Of a stretch of 64,000 bases of DNA, positions 53,100-61,680 are shown piece after piece (position 1 is the first letter of the stretch; each line of letters starts with the position of its first letter). A program made the position numbers and the translations under genes. The stretch comes from Arthrobacter sp. SDTb3-6 (lineage in GTDB: Bacteria > Actinomycetota > Actinomycetes > Actinomycetales > Micrococcaceae): assembly GCF_013376095.1 (NCBI RefSeq), contig NZ_JAAMFN010000015.1:29553-93552 (forward strand), read 5' to 3'. A model generated the notes under the pieces. The model had not been told where the DNA came from. It worked only from the letters and a program-made list of their open reading frames with translations, and made no database searches.

Positions 53100-54869
53100 G
53101 TGACGGAAACTTTGTTTGGGGGCCCGTCGCTGCCTCCCGCCTACCCGGAACGGGCAGCCTGGGGCACGGCACAGAAGCTGCGCGCCTGGCAGTCCGAGGC
53201 GATGGAGAAGTACTTCGCCGAAGCACCCAGGGACTTTCTCGCCGTGGCCACGCCCGGCGCCGGCAAGACCACCTTCGCCCTCCACATCGCCACACAACTG
53301 ATTGCGCGCGGCACCATCAACAGGGTCACGATCGTCACCCCCACCGACCACCTCAAGCGCCAGTGGGCGGATGCCGCGGCCAAGGTGGGCATCTCGATCG
53401 ATCCCAACTTCAAAAACGCCGACGGCCGCCATGGCAGGGGCTTCATCGGCGTCGCCGTCACTTACGCACAGGTGGCGAGCAAGCCGCTGCTGCACCGGGC
53501 CAAGACCGAAGCCGCCCGCACGCTGGTGATCATGGATGAGATCCACCACGGCGGGGACGCCCTGTCCTGGGGGGACGGCATCCGCGAGGCCTTCGACCCG
53601 GCCACGCGGCGGCTGGCGTTGACCGGCACCCCGTTCCGCTCCGACACGGCACCCATCCCGTTCGTGGAATACGCCCAGGACCGTGACGGCATCCGGCGCT
53701 CCAAGGCCGACTACACGTACGGGTACGGGGAGGCCCTGAAGGACCATGTGGTGCGCCCCGTCATGTTCATGGCCTACTCCGGCCAGATGCGCTGGCGAAC
53801 CAGTGCCGGCGAGGAAATGGCCGCCACCCTGGGCGCGCCCGTCACCAAGGACATCACTTCGCAGGCCTGGCGCACGGCGCTGAACCCGGCCGGTGAGTGG
53901 ATCCCGGCCGTCCTGGCCGCCGCGGACAAACGCCTTACCGAGGTCCGCCGCGCCGTGCCCGACGCCGGCGGCCTGGTCATTGCCACCGACCACGAGGACG
54001 CGCGGGCCTACGCCGGGCAGCTGAAGAAGATCACGGGGGAATCGCCCACCGTCATCCTCTCCGACGACGCGAAGGCTTCCGACAAGATTGACTCGTTTTC
54101 CGCCGGCGAGAAGCGCTGGATGGTGGCCGTGCGCATGGTGTCCGAAGGCGTGGACGTGCCGCGCCTGGCCGTGGGCGTGTATGCCACCTCCACCGCCACG
54201 CCGCTGTTTTTTGCCCAGGCGATCGGCCGCTTTGTGCGTGCCCGCCGGCGCGGGGAGACGGCATCGGTGTTCCTGCCCTCCGTGCCGAACCTGATGGAAC
54301 TGGCCAACCAGCTGGAGCTGGAGCGCGACCACGCCCTGGACCGGCCGGACAAGGACCCGGACGGGTTCATCACCGATGACGAGATGGAGGAGGCCAACCG
54401 CGAGGAGAAGGCCTCGGACACGCTGGAGAAATTCAAGTTCGAGGCACTCGAGTCACAGGCGTCCTTTGACAAGGTGTTGTTCGACGGCGGCGAATTCGGC
54501 GCCGGCGGGGAAATCGGCTCCGACGACGAACTGGACTTCCTCGGCATCCCCGGACTGCTCGACGCTGAACAGGTGGGGGTGCTGCTGCGCCAGCGCCAAG
54601 CGGACCAGCAGACGCGGCGCAGGGGCAAGGCCGCAGCGGCACCGCAGGCGGAAGCCCCCGCTGTGGTGGACCACCGGATGCTCATGGACCTGCGCCACGA
54701 ACTGGCCAAGAACGTTTCCGCCTGGAGTGCCCGCTCCGGCATGCCGCACGGCATGGTGCACAGCGAGCTGCGGCGCATTTGCGGGGGACCGGCGGTGGCC
54801 CAGGCCAACGAACCGCAACTGCAGCAGCGCCTGAAAAAGCTCCAGGACTGGTTCGTCGGCCGCAAATAA
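53100..54869 (+). CDS. SF2 DEAD/DEAH-box helicase
   Basis: A 589-residue superfamily 2 helicase or translocase. Motif I is ATPGAGKTTF (about 50-59), Ia TIVTPTDHLKRQW, II VIMDEIHHGGD (DEIH), III LTGTPFRSD, and VI AQAIGRFVRARR. This order and the Q-less N-terminus resemble RadD/UvrB-like DNA translocases rather than DEAD-box RNA helicases. The C-terminal ~190 residues include an acidic linker and a helical region, SGMPHGMVHSELRRICGG, probably DNA-contacting. The start is GTG 53100. The role (repair or RNA metabolism) is unproven. Confidence 0.88.
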   Translation: MTETLFGGPSLPPAYPERAAWGTAQKLRAWQSEAMEKYFAEAPRDFLAVATPGAGKTTFALHIATQLIARGTINRVTIVTPTDHLKRQWADAAAKVGISIDPNFKNADGRHGRGFIGVAVTYAQVASKPLLHRAKTEAARTLVIMDEIHHGGDALSWGDGIREAFDPATRRLALTGTPFRSDTAPIPFVEYAQDRDGIRRSKADYTYGYGEALKDHVVRPVMFMAYSGQMRWRTSAGEEMAATLGAPVTKDITSQAWRTALNPAGEWIPAVLAAADKRLTEVRRAVPDAGGLVIATDHEDARAYAGQLKKITGESPTVILSDDAKASDKIDSFSAGEKRWMVAVRMVSEGVDVPRLAVGVYATSTATPLFFAQAIGRFVRARRRGETASVFLPSVPNLMELANQLELERDHALDRPDKDPDGFITDDEMEEANREEKASDTLEKFKFEALESQASFDKVLFDGGEFGAGGEIGSDDELDFLGIPGLLDAEQVGVLLRQRQADQQTRRRGKAAAAPQAEAPAVVDHRMLMDLRHELAKNVSAWSARSGMPHGMVHSELRRICGGPAVAQANEPQLQQRLKKLQDWFVGRK

Positions 54870-54879
54870 CGGCCGCCGG

Positions 54880-54920
54880 TGCTCGAACAGCGAGCTCTGC
54901 GAGCGCGTCGAGACCCGGTT
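54880..54920 (+). repeat. REP-like repeat, left copy
   Basis: TGCTCGAACAGCGAGC and the following ~25 nt (through GACCCGG) contain a small hairpin and are matched in inverted orientation by the right copy ending at 55424 (16-nt cores identical at 15 positions). It lies 10 nt after the helicase stop. Confidence 0.65.
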
Positions 54921-54949
54921 GGTTCCAGCGTGGTCAGACAGGGGTCCGC

Positions 54950-55267
54950 TTGCCGGGACTTGGCCTGGGACAATGCGGGCAGGTCCGCAACACGACCCTC
55001 AACCAAGGCTTCGCGCTTGGCCCTGCCCCAGCCTTGAATCTGTTTTTCCAGGGCGTATGCGGCGTCGGCACGTTCGGTTTCATGGGCCCACACCAAGACG
55101 ACGGGTCTGCGACGTCGCGTGTAGGTGGCACCCTCCCCGGAGTTGTCCTGGAAAAGCCGGCGCTCCAAGTCCCACCTACTGCCGACGGAGTACGAACAGT
55201 CATTGCATTTCAAGATGTCATTGCATTTCAAGATGTCATGGCATTTGAAGATATGGACATGTGGCAT
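54950..55267 (-). pseudogene. Decayed GIY-YIG nuclease gene
   Basis: The translation from ATG 55267 follows small GIY-YIG endonucleases for ~105 residues: DLERRL with the catalytic Arg, YTRRRRPVVLVWAHETE, and ALEKQIQGWGRAKREAL with the metal-binding Glu. However, both active-site tyrosines are lost (VHIF for VYIL, SVG for YVG), and an 18-bp unit is triplicated in frame between the two halves of the motif, giving a DILKCN repeat. No stop follows the homologous part: the frame runs past the REP-like repeat into the antisense of the helicase gene. I read it as a pseudogene. Confidence 0.75.
55199..55252. repeat. 18-bp triplication inside the GIY-YIG remnant
   Basis: GTCATTGCATTTCAAGAT occurs exactly at 55199-55216 and 55217-55234; a third copy with two changes is at 55235-55252. 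It is in frame (six codons) with the GIY-YIG reading frame on the minus strand. Confidence 0.92.
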
Positions 55268-55383
55268 GTTCACATTCTCGGTCCCTGCCGATCAACCTTC
55301 GAGGGGCGTAAGCGGGATTGTGGACAACGCACTCGACATGGCATCCGGTGGAGGGATCGACGCTTGGTTGGACTCGGTGCGGT

Positions 55384-55426
55384 CCGGGTCCCGGATCGCG
55401 AACACCGGGCTCGCTGCTCGAGCAGC
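55384..55426 (-). repeat. REP-like repeat, right copy
   Basis: This is the inverted counterpart of the 54880 repeat, with core GCTCGCTGCTCGAGCA at 55409-55424 and further matches upstream of it. It includes the perfect 14-bp palindrome GCTGCTCGAGCAGC (55413-55426) and ends just before the pncA stop, where it may also act as a terminator. The stretch 55274-55383 holds no gene I can support. Confidence 0.65.
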
Positions 55427-55430
55427 CGGG

Positions 55431-56051
55431 CTATTTGACCTCGACGCCGGCTTCGGCGAGTTCCTGGAGGGCCTCTTCGCTGGCGTCCGCATCCACCCCG
55501 GCAACGTAGTCGCGCAGCACCGTGGTGCCGTAGCCGGCGTTGATGGCATCCAGGGCGGTGGCGCGGACGCAGAAGTCGGTGGCGAGGCCCACCACCACCA
55601 CGTCATCGACATCGTTCTCGCGGAGCCAGTCGTCCAGGCTGACATCCGCCCCGGCGGCCTCCGGGTCGGCAGGCTCATGGGCCTCGCGTTCACCGACCAT
55701 GACCTCGTCTTCCGGGGCCAGCAGGCCGTCAAAGCCGGAATAGCCGGCGTGGTATTTGCCCTTCCGGAAATAGGCGTCGATGTCCTCGGTGTCCAGGTTG
55801 CGGTGGAGGGCGGCGCCCTTGGAACCGGCCACGCAGTGCACCGGCCAGCTGGTGCGGAAGTCCGGGGTGTCGGAGAAGTGGCTGCCCGGGTCGATGTGCC
55901 AGTCCTGGGTGGCCACGATGAAGTCAAAATCGCGCGATTCGGAGATGAGCTCGCTGATCTCCGAGGCGAGATCGGCCCCGCCTTCCACGGCGAGCGAGCC
56001 GCCTTCGCAGAAATCGTTCTGCACGTCCACGATGATCAGTGCCTTGGCCAT
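55431..56051 (-). CDS. pncA: Nicotinamidase
   Basis: A 206-residue isochorismatase-fold amidase converting nicotinamide to nicotinate in NAD salvage. The catalytic triad is visible: Asp in IIVDVQNDF (residue 9), Lys in YFRKGKYHAGYSGF, and Cys in VGLATDFCVRATAL. The metal-binding residues lie in TQDWHIDPGSHFS. It follows pncB by 11 nt on the same strand, so the pair supplies nicotinate and then couples it to PRPP. It contrasts with the Cys-less relative at 4300-4869. Confidence 0.95.
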   Translation of the reverse strand: MAKALIIVDVQNDFCEGGSLAVEGGADLASEISELISESRDFDFIVATQDWHIDPGSHFSDTPDFRTSWPVHCVAGSKGAALHRNLDTEDIDAYFRKGKYHAGYSGFDGLLAPEDEVMVGEREAHEPADPEAAGADVSLDDWLRENDVDDVVVVGLATDFCVRATALDAINAGYGTTVLRDYVAGVDADASEEALQELAEAGVEVK

Positions 56052-56062
56052 GCGTTGCTCCT

Positions 56063-57406
56063 TTAGTTCCGTACGGTGGAGGGCTGGATGAATTCGGTGG
56101 GGATGACGGGCTCGCCGCGCTGGAGCCGGCGCGCGGCTCCGGGCAGTTCCGCCATGGACGCGGCGTGGCGTTCGGTGGCCCGGCGGACGCCTTCCGCGCC
56201 GGTCCAGCCGGGCGCCAGCACGCCGTCGTGCATGAACTCCTGCACCAGCGGGCGGTCGTTGCCGTCGTTCCCCGGCAAGTCGCCGATCCCCACCATCTCG
56301 GCGGTGGCCAGCCCGCGCTCATTGAGGCGGCGCAGGGCAAACTTCTTGCCACCCACGCTCGCCTTGTTCTTGGCGGCCTTCGCCACCGGGACAAATTTGC
56401 CGTCATTGCCTTCGCGGGAGACCAGCTTGTAGACCATGGAGGCCGTCGGCGCGCCGGAGCCGGTCACCAGGGAGGTGCCCACGCCGTAGGAATCCACCGG
56501 CGCGGCGGCGAGAGCCGCGATGGCAAACTCGTCCAGGTCGGAGGTGACGGTGATGCGCGTGTTGACGTTGCCCAGCGAATCGAGCAGCGCGCGGACGTCG
56601 TGGGCCTGGGCAAGGAGATCCCCGGAGTCCAGCCGCACGCCGCCCAAGGCGGGGCCCGCAATGGCCACTGCCCTGCGGACGGCCGCTTCGACGTCGTACG
56701 TGTCAACGAGGAGGGTGGTGCCGGCGCCCATGGACTGGACCTGGGCGCGGAAGGCGTCGTCCTCCGAGTCGTGCAGCAGGGTGAACGAGTGGGCGGCGGT
56801 GCCCTGGGTCAGGACGCCGTAACGCAGCCCGCACTCGAGGTTGGAGGTGCTGTGGAAGCCGGCGATCACGGCCGCGCGGGAGGCGGCCACGGCGGATTCC
56901 TCGTGCGTGCGCCGGGAGCCCATCTCGATGCAGGGGCGGGAGCCGGCGGCGGTGATCATGCGCGAGGCGGCGGAGGCTATCGCGGAGTCGTGGTTCAGCG
57001 TCGAGAGCACGTACGTCTCCAGGATGCAGGCCTCGGCAAAGGTGGACTCGATGGTCAGGATGGGGGAATTCGGAAAGTACAGTTCGCCCTCTGCGTAACC
57101 GTAGACATTGCCGGAGAAGGAAAAATCGGCCAGCCACGCCAGCGTCTCGTCATTGACCACCTTGTTCTGCGCCAGGAAGTCCAGCTCCCGGGCGCCAAAA
57201 CGGAACGCCGCCAGCCCCTCCAGGAACCGGCCGGTCCCGGCCACAACCCCGTAACGGCGCCCGTCCGGGAGCCTGCGCGCGAACGCCTCGAACACGCTGC
57301 GGCGGTGGGCGGAACCGGAATGCAGGGCGGCCTGGAGCATGGTGAGCTCGTAGTGGTCCGTGAACAGGGACGTGCGGGGCTGTCCCCAGCTTGATGCATA
57401 AGTCAC
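56063..57406 (-). CDS. pncB: Nicotinate phosphoribosyltransferase
   Basis: A ~447-residue type II phosphoribosyltransferase forming nicotinate mononucleotide from nicotinate and PRPP with ATP. LFTDHYELTMLQAAL starts the family N-terminus, FEAFARRLPDGRRYGVVAG follows, and EMGSRRTHEESAVAASRAAV and VRLDSGDL contribute to the PRPP and nicotinate site. The GTG at 57406 is preferred over the GTG at 57415 because the latter overlaps the -10 box TAAAGT. It leads pncB-pncA and is divergent from clpS, as in M. tuberculosis (Rv1330c/Rv1331). Confidence 0.94.
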   Translation of the reverse strand: MTYASSWGQPRTSLFTDHYELTMLQAALHSGSAHRRSVFEAFARRLPDGRRYGVVAGTGRFLEGLAAFRFGARELDFLAQNKVVNDETLAWLADFSFSGNVYGYAEGELYFPNSPILTIESTFAEACILETYVLSTLNHDSAIASAASRMITAAGSRPCIEMGSRRTHEESAVAASRAAVIAGFHSTSNLECGLRYGVLTQGTAAHSFTLLHDSEDDAFRAQVQSMGAGTTLLVDTYDVEAAVRRAVAIAGPALGGVRLDSGDLLAQAHDVRALLDSLGNVNTRITVTSDLDEFAIAALAAAPVDSYGVGTSLVTGSGAPTASMVYKLVSREGNDGKFVPVAKAAKNKASVGGKKFALRRLNERGLATAEMVGIGDLPGNDGNDRPLVQEFMHDGVLAPGWTGAEGVRRATERHAASMAELPGAARRLQRGEPVIPTEFIQPSTVRN

Positions 57407-57413
57407 GGAATTC

Positions 57414-57419
57414 ACTTTA
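57414..57419 (-). promoter_or_regulatory. pncB -10 box, leaderless geometry
   Basis: On the minus strand TAAAGT is followed by GAATTCC and the GTG at 57406 (7-nt spacing). GTGACC at 57438-57443, with an 18-nt spacer, is a fair -35; it overlaps the clpS start region. Confidence 0.55.
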
Positions 57420-57431
57420 GTGGCGCAACAC

Positions 57432-57437
57432 TAGAAT
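57432..57437 (+). promoter_or_regulatory. clpS -10 box, leaderless geometry
   Basis: TAGAAT is followed by GGTCAC and the clpS ATG (6-nt spacing). It is only 12 bp from the opposing pncB -10 box, so the two promoters must interfere. Confidence 0.6.
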
Positions 57438-57443
57438 GGTCAC

Positions 57444-57749
57444 ATGAGTGTCAGCACAGCCCCGGAAACTGATCGGGACCAATCCACACACGAACTCACT
57501 TCCCCTGACATTCCCTGGGAGCTGATTGTCTGGAACGACCCCGTGAATTTGATGAGCTACGTCAGTTACGTATTTCAAAGCTATTTTGGCTATTCCGAAG
57601 CAAAGGCCGCTGAATTGATGATGCAGGTCCATACCGAGGGGAAATCGGCCGTGGCACACGGTGCCAAGGAAAAAATGGAGGCCCACGCGGTGGCCATGCA
57701 CGGATTCGGCCTGTGGGCCACGGTCCAGAAAGGCGGCGGACGTGGCTAA
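57444..57749 (+). CDS. clpS: ATP-dependent Clp protease adaptor ClpS
   Basis: A 101-residue N-end-rule adaptor that binds N-degron substrates and delivers them to ClpC/ClpA-ClpP. A disordered ~25-residue N-terminus is followed by the core WELIVWNDPVNLMSYVSYVF, where NDPVNLM supplies the Asn/Asp and Met of the N-degron pocket, and by the HTEGKSAVAHGAKEKME helix. The downstream DUF2017 gene overlaps its end by 8 nt. A leaderless start is indicated. Confidence 0.95.
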   Translation: MSVSTAPETDRDQSTHELTSPDIPWELIVWNDPVNLMSYVSYVFQSYFGYSEAKAAELMMQVHTEGKSAVAHGAKEKMEAHAVAMHGFGLWATVQKGGGRG

Positions 57750-58308
57750 GGCCTTCAATGCCGGCCGCCGCGGCGTCACCGGATTCCTCGAACCGGCCGA
57801 GCGCGACCTCCTGCGCAAGCTTTTCGCGGACATCATCACCATGCTCGAACCGTCCCGGCCCGCCCACGAGGACCCGCTCGCGGCACTCATCGGACTGGAC
57901 ATGGACGTCACCGTCCCCACCGACCCCGCCCTCCTGCGCCTCCTGCCGGACGCCGTGAAGGACGACGCCGAAGCCTCCCTCGAGTTCCGCCAGCTCACCG
58001 AGCGTTCCCTGCGGGAAACGAAGATTGGCGCCCTGCGGGCGGCCACCCTGGACCTGGAGAAGGACAAACTGGTCCTGGATGCCGAGGCGGCCCGGCTGTG
58101 GTCCCGGGCCCTGAACGACGTCCGGCTGGTCCTGGCGCAACGGCTGGAAATCAAGGACGAGGACGACGCCGAGCGGGTGCACCAGGTGCAGGACTGGGGC
58201 GAGGCGGAGGACGTGGAGAGCTACCTTTCGCTGGTCTACAACTTTGTTTCGTGGCTGCAGGAAAGCCTGGTCCAGGCCATGCTGGCGGGGCTGAAGGGCA
58301 GCAAATAA
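57742..58308 (+). CDS. DUF2017 family protein
   Basis: A 188-residue, mainly helical acidic protein of DUF2017, a family almost always placed right after clpS in Actinobacteria (Rv1332). Conserved-looking segments are LEPAERDLLRKLFADIITML near the N-terminus, EFRQLTERSLRETKIGALRA, and the C-terminal YLSLVYNFVSWLQESLVQAM. The function is unknown; the overlapping start (GTG 57742, 8-nt overlap) implies a co-translated partner of ClpS, perhaps in proteolytic adaptor control. Confidence 0.85.
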   Translation: MAKAFNAGRRGVTGFLEPAERDLLRKLFADIITMLEPSRPAHEDPLAALIGLDMDVTVPTDPALLRLLPDAVKDDAEASLEFRQLTERSLRETKIGALRAATLDLEKDKLVLDAEAARLWSRALNDVRLVLAQRLEIKDEDDAERVHQVQDWGEAEDVESYLSLVYNFVSWLQESLVQAMLAGLKGSK

Positions 58309-58376
58309 GTGCCGGGCTGGGGGCGCTGTGACAAAACAGACGCGAGCAAAAGTACCCGGCCGTCGGCTTTGGCATC

Positions 58377-58382
58377 TATTCT
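58377..58382 (+). promoter_or_regulatory. murI -10 box
   Basis: TATTCT lies 9 nt before the murI ATG, so the transcript would carry at most a few untranslated bases. No clear -35 is visible in the 83-bp gap. Confidence 0.4.
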
Positions 58383-58391
58383 GAAACGATC

Positions 58392-59420
58392 ATGAGCACA
58401 TTGCCCCGGGGACCCCTGACCACAGCCCTGCCTGGTGCCGCGCAGCCCCTGGCAGACCGCGCCATCGGCATTTTCGACTCGGGGGTGGGCGGACTGACCG
58501 TGGCCCGCGCCGTCATCGACCAGCTCCCCAACGAATCCATCCTGTACGTGGGCGACACCGCCAACGGACCCTACGGCCCGCTGCCCATCGCCGAGGTCCG
58601 GGCCAACGCCCTGGGCGTCATGGACGAACTCGTGGACGCCGGCGTGAAGCTGCTGGTCATTGCCTGCAACTCCGCCTCCGCCGCGGTGCTGCGCGACGCC
58701 CGGGAACGCTACACGGCCCGCTACGGCATCCCCGTCATCGAAGTCATCCAGCCCGCCGTGCGCCGGGCGGTTGCCGCCACGCGTACGGGCAACGTGGGTG
58801 TCATCGGCACGGTGGCCACCGTGGGCTCGCGCGCCTACGAGGATACCTTTGCGGCGGCGCCGGACCTGTGCATCACCTCGGTGGCCTGCCCGGACTTTGT
58901 GCGCTTTGTGGAATCCGGGGTCACGGCGGGCCCCGAACTGCTCTCCACGGCCGAGGCCTACCTGGCCCCGCTGCGGGAGGCCCGTGTGGACACCCTGGTG
59001 TTGGGCTGCACGCACTACCCGCTGCTCACCGGCGTGATCTCCTACGTGATGGGCGACGGCGTGACCCTGGTCTCCAGCGCCGAGGAGACGGCCAAGGACG
59101 TCTACAAGGCGCTGGTGGGGCACGACCTGGAACGGCTCTCCGACAACCCTCCCACGCACACCTTCCTCTCCACGGGCGACGCCGGGCAGTTCGGCGTCCT
59201 GGCCCGCCGCTTCCTGGGCCCGGAGGTCCGGGGCGTGGAGCAGGCAAGCCATGTCTCGGCGCACTATCCCACCGGCTCGATGGCCCGCATCACCCCGGAC
59301 ATGATCGCCGCCGCCCGTGCGGCGGGCGGCCAGGCCGGCCCGCGCATGTCCAATTTTGTCTTGCACCAGCCTGCGGGCAGGCTCTCCGTTCCGGAAGCTG
59401 CGGCTGGGGAACGCACATGA
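58392..59420 (+). CDS. murI: Glutamate racemase
   Basis: A 342-residue cofactor-independent racemase giving D-glutamate for peptidoglycan. The two catalytic cysteines are in [10 protein letters not shown] and [25 protein letters not shown] and [11 protein letters not shown] hold substrate-binding residues. It is ~70 residues longer than typical because of an N-terminal extension (~22) and a C-terminal tail after [11 protein letters not shown]. Its stop overlaps the MBL gene by 4 nt (ATGA), as in the conserved murI-MBL-rph-rdgB cluster. Confidence 0.95.
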   Translation: MSTLPRGPLTTALPGAAQPLADRAIGIFDSGVGGLTVARAVIDQLPNESILYVGDTANGPYGPLPIAEVRANALGVMDELVDAGVKLLVIACNSASAAVLRDARERYTARYGIPVIEVIQPAVRRAVAATRTGNVGVIGTVATVGSRAYEDTFAAAPDLCITSVACPDFVRFVESGVTAGPELLSTAEAYLAPLREARVDTLVLGCTHYPLLTGVISYVMGDGVTLVSSAEETAKDVYKALVGHDLERLSDNPPTHTFLSTGDAGQFGVLARRFLGPEVRGVEQASHVSAHYPTGSMARITPDMIAAARAAGGQAGPRMSNFVLHQPAGRLSVPEAAAGERT

Positions 59421-60214
59421 AACTGACGATCGTGGGGTGCAGCGGGTCCTTCCCGGGCCCGTCGTCATCCGCATCCTGCTACCTGCTGACCGCCCACGAC
59501 GGCGCCCGGCCCTGGCGCGTGCTGCTGGACCTGGGCAGCGGGGCGCTGGGCGATGTCCAAAAGTACATGGACCTGGAGGACATCGACGCGATCTTCCTCT
59601 CCCACCTGCACCCGGACCACTGCATGGACCTGTGCGGGCTGCACGTGGCCGTGCGCTGGAACCCCCACGGCTGGCACCGCGGGCGCATCCCCGTCTGGGG
59701 CCCGGAGGCGACGGCGGACCGGCTCGCCACCGCCTACGGCCTGGAACTGGACCCGGGCATGCGCGAGGAGTTTGACTTCCAGCCGTGGCAGGCGCTGGAA
59801 CCGGTCACCGTGGGCCCGTTCAAGGTCACCCCGCACCCCGTAAACCATCCCGTGGCGGAGGCATACGCCCTGCGGGTGGAAACCATCGAATATGACGGAA
59901 CCGGTGTTGACCGGGAGATCGTTGTTGCCTATTCGGGGGACACCGACGCCTGCACGGGACTGGAGGACGCCGCCCGGGATGCCCACCTGTTCCTGTGTGA
60001 GGCGGCCTTTGAAGAAGGCCGCGACGACCACATCAAGGACGTGCACCTGACGGGCAAGCGGGCCGGGGAAGCAGCCGAACGCGCCAACGCCCGCAGGCTC
60101 CTGCTCACGCACATCCCGGTCTGGACCGACCCCAACACCGTGGTGGGCGAGGCCCGGGGGGTGTATTCGCGCGACGTTTCCGTCGCCGTCGCCGGGGTCC
60201 ACTACATCATCTAG
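59417..60214 (+). CDS. MBL-fold metallo-hydrolase, Rv1339-like (candidate cAMP phosphodiesterase)
   Basis: A 265-residue metallo-beta-lactamase-fold protein. The metal motif is [13 protein letters not shown] (HxHxDH), with further ligands His in [11 protein letters not shown], Asp in AYSGDTDAC and His in LLLTHIPVW. The position between murI and rph matches Rv1339, reported as an atypical class II cyclic-nucleotide phosphodiesterase, so cAMP turnover is a reasonable guess; tRNase Z-like activity is less likely because the long family arm is absent. It is coupled to murI by a 4-nt overlap. Confidence 0.88.
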   Translation: MKLTIVGCSGSFPGPSSSASCYLLTAHDGARPWRVLLDLGSGALGDVQKYMDLEDIDAIFLSHLHPDHCMDLCGLHVAVRWNPHGWHRGRIPVWGPEATADRLATAYGLELDPGMREEFDFQPWQALEPVTVGPFKVTPHPVNHPVAEAYALRVETIEYDGTGVDREIVVAYSGDTDACTGLEDAARDAHLFLCEAAFEEGRDDHIKDVHLTGKRAGEAAERANARRLLLTHIPVWTDPNTVVGEARGVYSRDVSVAVAGVHYII

Positions 60215-60364
60215 GCCCTGAAGAATCATCCCAAATGATCATGATTGGGCGGGCCGGGTCCGATAGGCTCGGGGCTACCGATGCACAAGACTTGGGGGCG
60301 TCTGACGGTTGCTTGACAGGACCGGCGGGACCGCCAAGGCCGTTCCCAGCAAAAGGACAATGCC

Positions 60365-60901
60365 ATGAGCAACATGCCGATGCCCAGCTACAACCCAGAG
60401 TGGTCCAAGCAGCCCGCCGTGGCGGCCCCGGTCAAGCCCAAGCAGGTGGGCTGGGCCTTCCAGCTGATCCTGGCCGCAGCCCTCCTGCAGGTCGTGGCCG
60501 CCATCTTCGGCATTGTCTATGCCACCTCGGACTCGTTCCGTGCCACGGCGCAGGCGGCCATCGAAAAGCAACACCTGCCCAACACCACCGGCCGTGACCT
60601 GGTGTCGGTCACGGTGGCCACGACCATCGGCTTCCTGATCGTCTCGGCCGTGGTGGCGGTGGTCGTCTACATCATCATTGCCCTGTTCATCAACAAGGGT
60701 GCCGGCTGGGCGCGCATCACCGGACTCGTGCTGGCAGTGGTCTCGCTCTCCCAGCTCTTCGGCCTCCACATGCCCGCCGGGATCTTCTCGATCCTGCAGG
60801 TGCTGGCCGGCATCGCCGCCATCGTCCTGTGCTTCATCAAGCCGGGATCACTGTTCTTCACTGACATGAAGAACTTCAAGCAGGCCAACAAGTTCCGCTG
60901 A
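60365..60901 (+). CDS. Small membrane protein of unknown function
   Basis: A 178-residue inner-membrane protein with four predicted helices (about 30-52, 83-108, 118-138, 140-158). The first helix is preceded by a Pro-rich cytoplasmic stretch, and the C-terminus is [10 protein letters not shown]. The topology resembles DUF4064-like proteins, but I cannot make a firm family call. AAAAGGAC precedes the ATG. It interrupts the MBL-rph adjacency seen in mycobacteria. Confidence 0.75.
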   Translation: MSNMPMPSYNPEWSKQPAVAAPVKPKQVGWAFQLILAAALLQVVAAIFGIVYATSDSFRATAQAAIEKQHLPNTTGRDLVSVTVATTIGFLIVSAVVAVVVYIIIALFINKGAGWARITGLVLAVVSLSQLFGLHMPAGIFSILQVLAGIAAIVLCFIKPGSLFFTDMKNFKQANKFR

Positions 60902-60923
60902 CCGGCCGGGGCCCTGCGGGCGA

Positions 60924-60929
60924 TAGGCT
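60924..60929 (+). promoter_or_regulatory. rph -10 box, leaderless geometry
   Basis: TAGGCT lies 7 nt before the rph ATG at 60937; no ribosome binding site is present. Confidence 0.5.
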
Positions 60930-60936
60930 TGTCAGC

Positions 60937-61680
60937 ATGACTTCCACGCAGACATTGCGCGCCGACGGGCGCACCAACGACCAGCTCCGCGACATCACCA
61001 TCACACGCGGCTGGTCCAAGCAGGCCGAGGGCTCGGCGCTGATCGAATTCGGCAACACGCGCGTGCTCTGCACCGCGTCGCTGACCGCCGGCGTGCCGCG
61101 CTGGCTCAAGGGCGAAGGCACCGGCTGGGTCACGGCCGAATACGCCATGCTGCCGCGCGCCACCAACACCCGCAACTCCCGCGAGTCCGTCAAGGGCAAA
61201 ATCGGCGGTCGCACGCACGAGATCTCCCGGCTCATCGGCCGCTCGCTGCGCTCCATCATCGACACGAAGGCGCTCGGCGAAAACACGATCGTCCTGGACT
61301 GCGACGTCCTGCAGGCCGACGGCGGCACCCGCACCGCGGCGATCACCGGCGCCTACGTGGCGCTGGCCGACGCGATCGCCTACGCCAAGGAGAACAAGTT
61401 GATCGCCAAGAACGCCCAGCCGCTCATCGACACCGTCTCGGCCATCTCCGTTGGCATCATCGACGGCACCCCCATGCTGGACCTGCCCTACGTGGAGGAC
61501 GTGCGGGCCGAGACCGACATGAACGTGGTGGTGACCGGCTCGGGCAAGTTCGTGGAGGTCCAGGGCACCGCCGAAGGCGCGCCGTTCGACCGGACCGAGC
61601 TGAACCAGCTCCTGGACCTTGCCTTGATCGGCACCAGCCAGCTGGCCGAGATCCAGCGCGAAACGCTCGGCTCCAAGTGA
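60937..61680 (+). CDS. rph: Ribonuclease PH
   Basis: A 247-residue phosphorolytic 3'-exoribonuclease that trims tRNA 3' ends as a hexamer. [19 protein letters not shown] starts the family core; [32 protein letters not shown] and the phosphate-binding [20 protein letters not shown] are all present. It overlaps rdgB by 4 nt (GTGA), a pairing common across bacteria. A leaderless start is indicated. Confidence 0.96.
   Translation: MTSTQTLRADGRTNDQLRDITITRGWSKQAEGSALIEFGNTRVLCTASLTAGVPRWLKGEGTGWVTAEYAMLPRATNTRNSRESVKGKIGGRTHEISRLIGRSLRSIIDTKALGENTIVLDCDVLQADGGTRTAAITGAYVALADAIAYAKENKLIAKNAQPLIDTVSAISVGIIDGTPMLDLPYVEDVRAETDMNVVVTGSGKFVEVQGTAEGAPFDRTELNQLLDLALIGTSQLAEIQRETLGSK

Noticed and set aside
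54008..54949. Continuation of the GIY-YIG frame into the helicase gene
   Set aside because: It is antisense to conserved helicase motifs and has no homology beyond ~105 residues; only the first part was kept as a pseudogene.
55274..55383. Possible gene fragment on the plus strand between the GIY-YIG remnant and the REP-like repeat
   Set aside because: The frame is open but has no ribosome binding site or recognisable domain and runs into the antisense of pncA.
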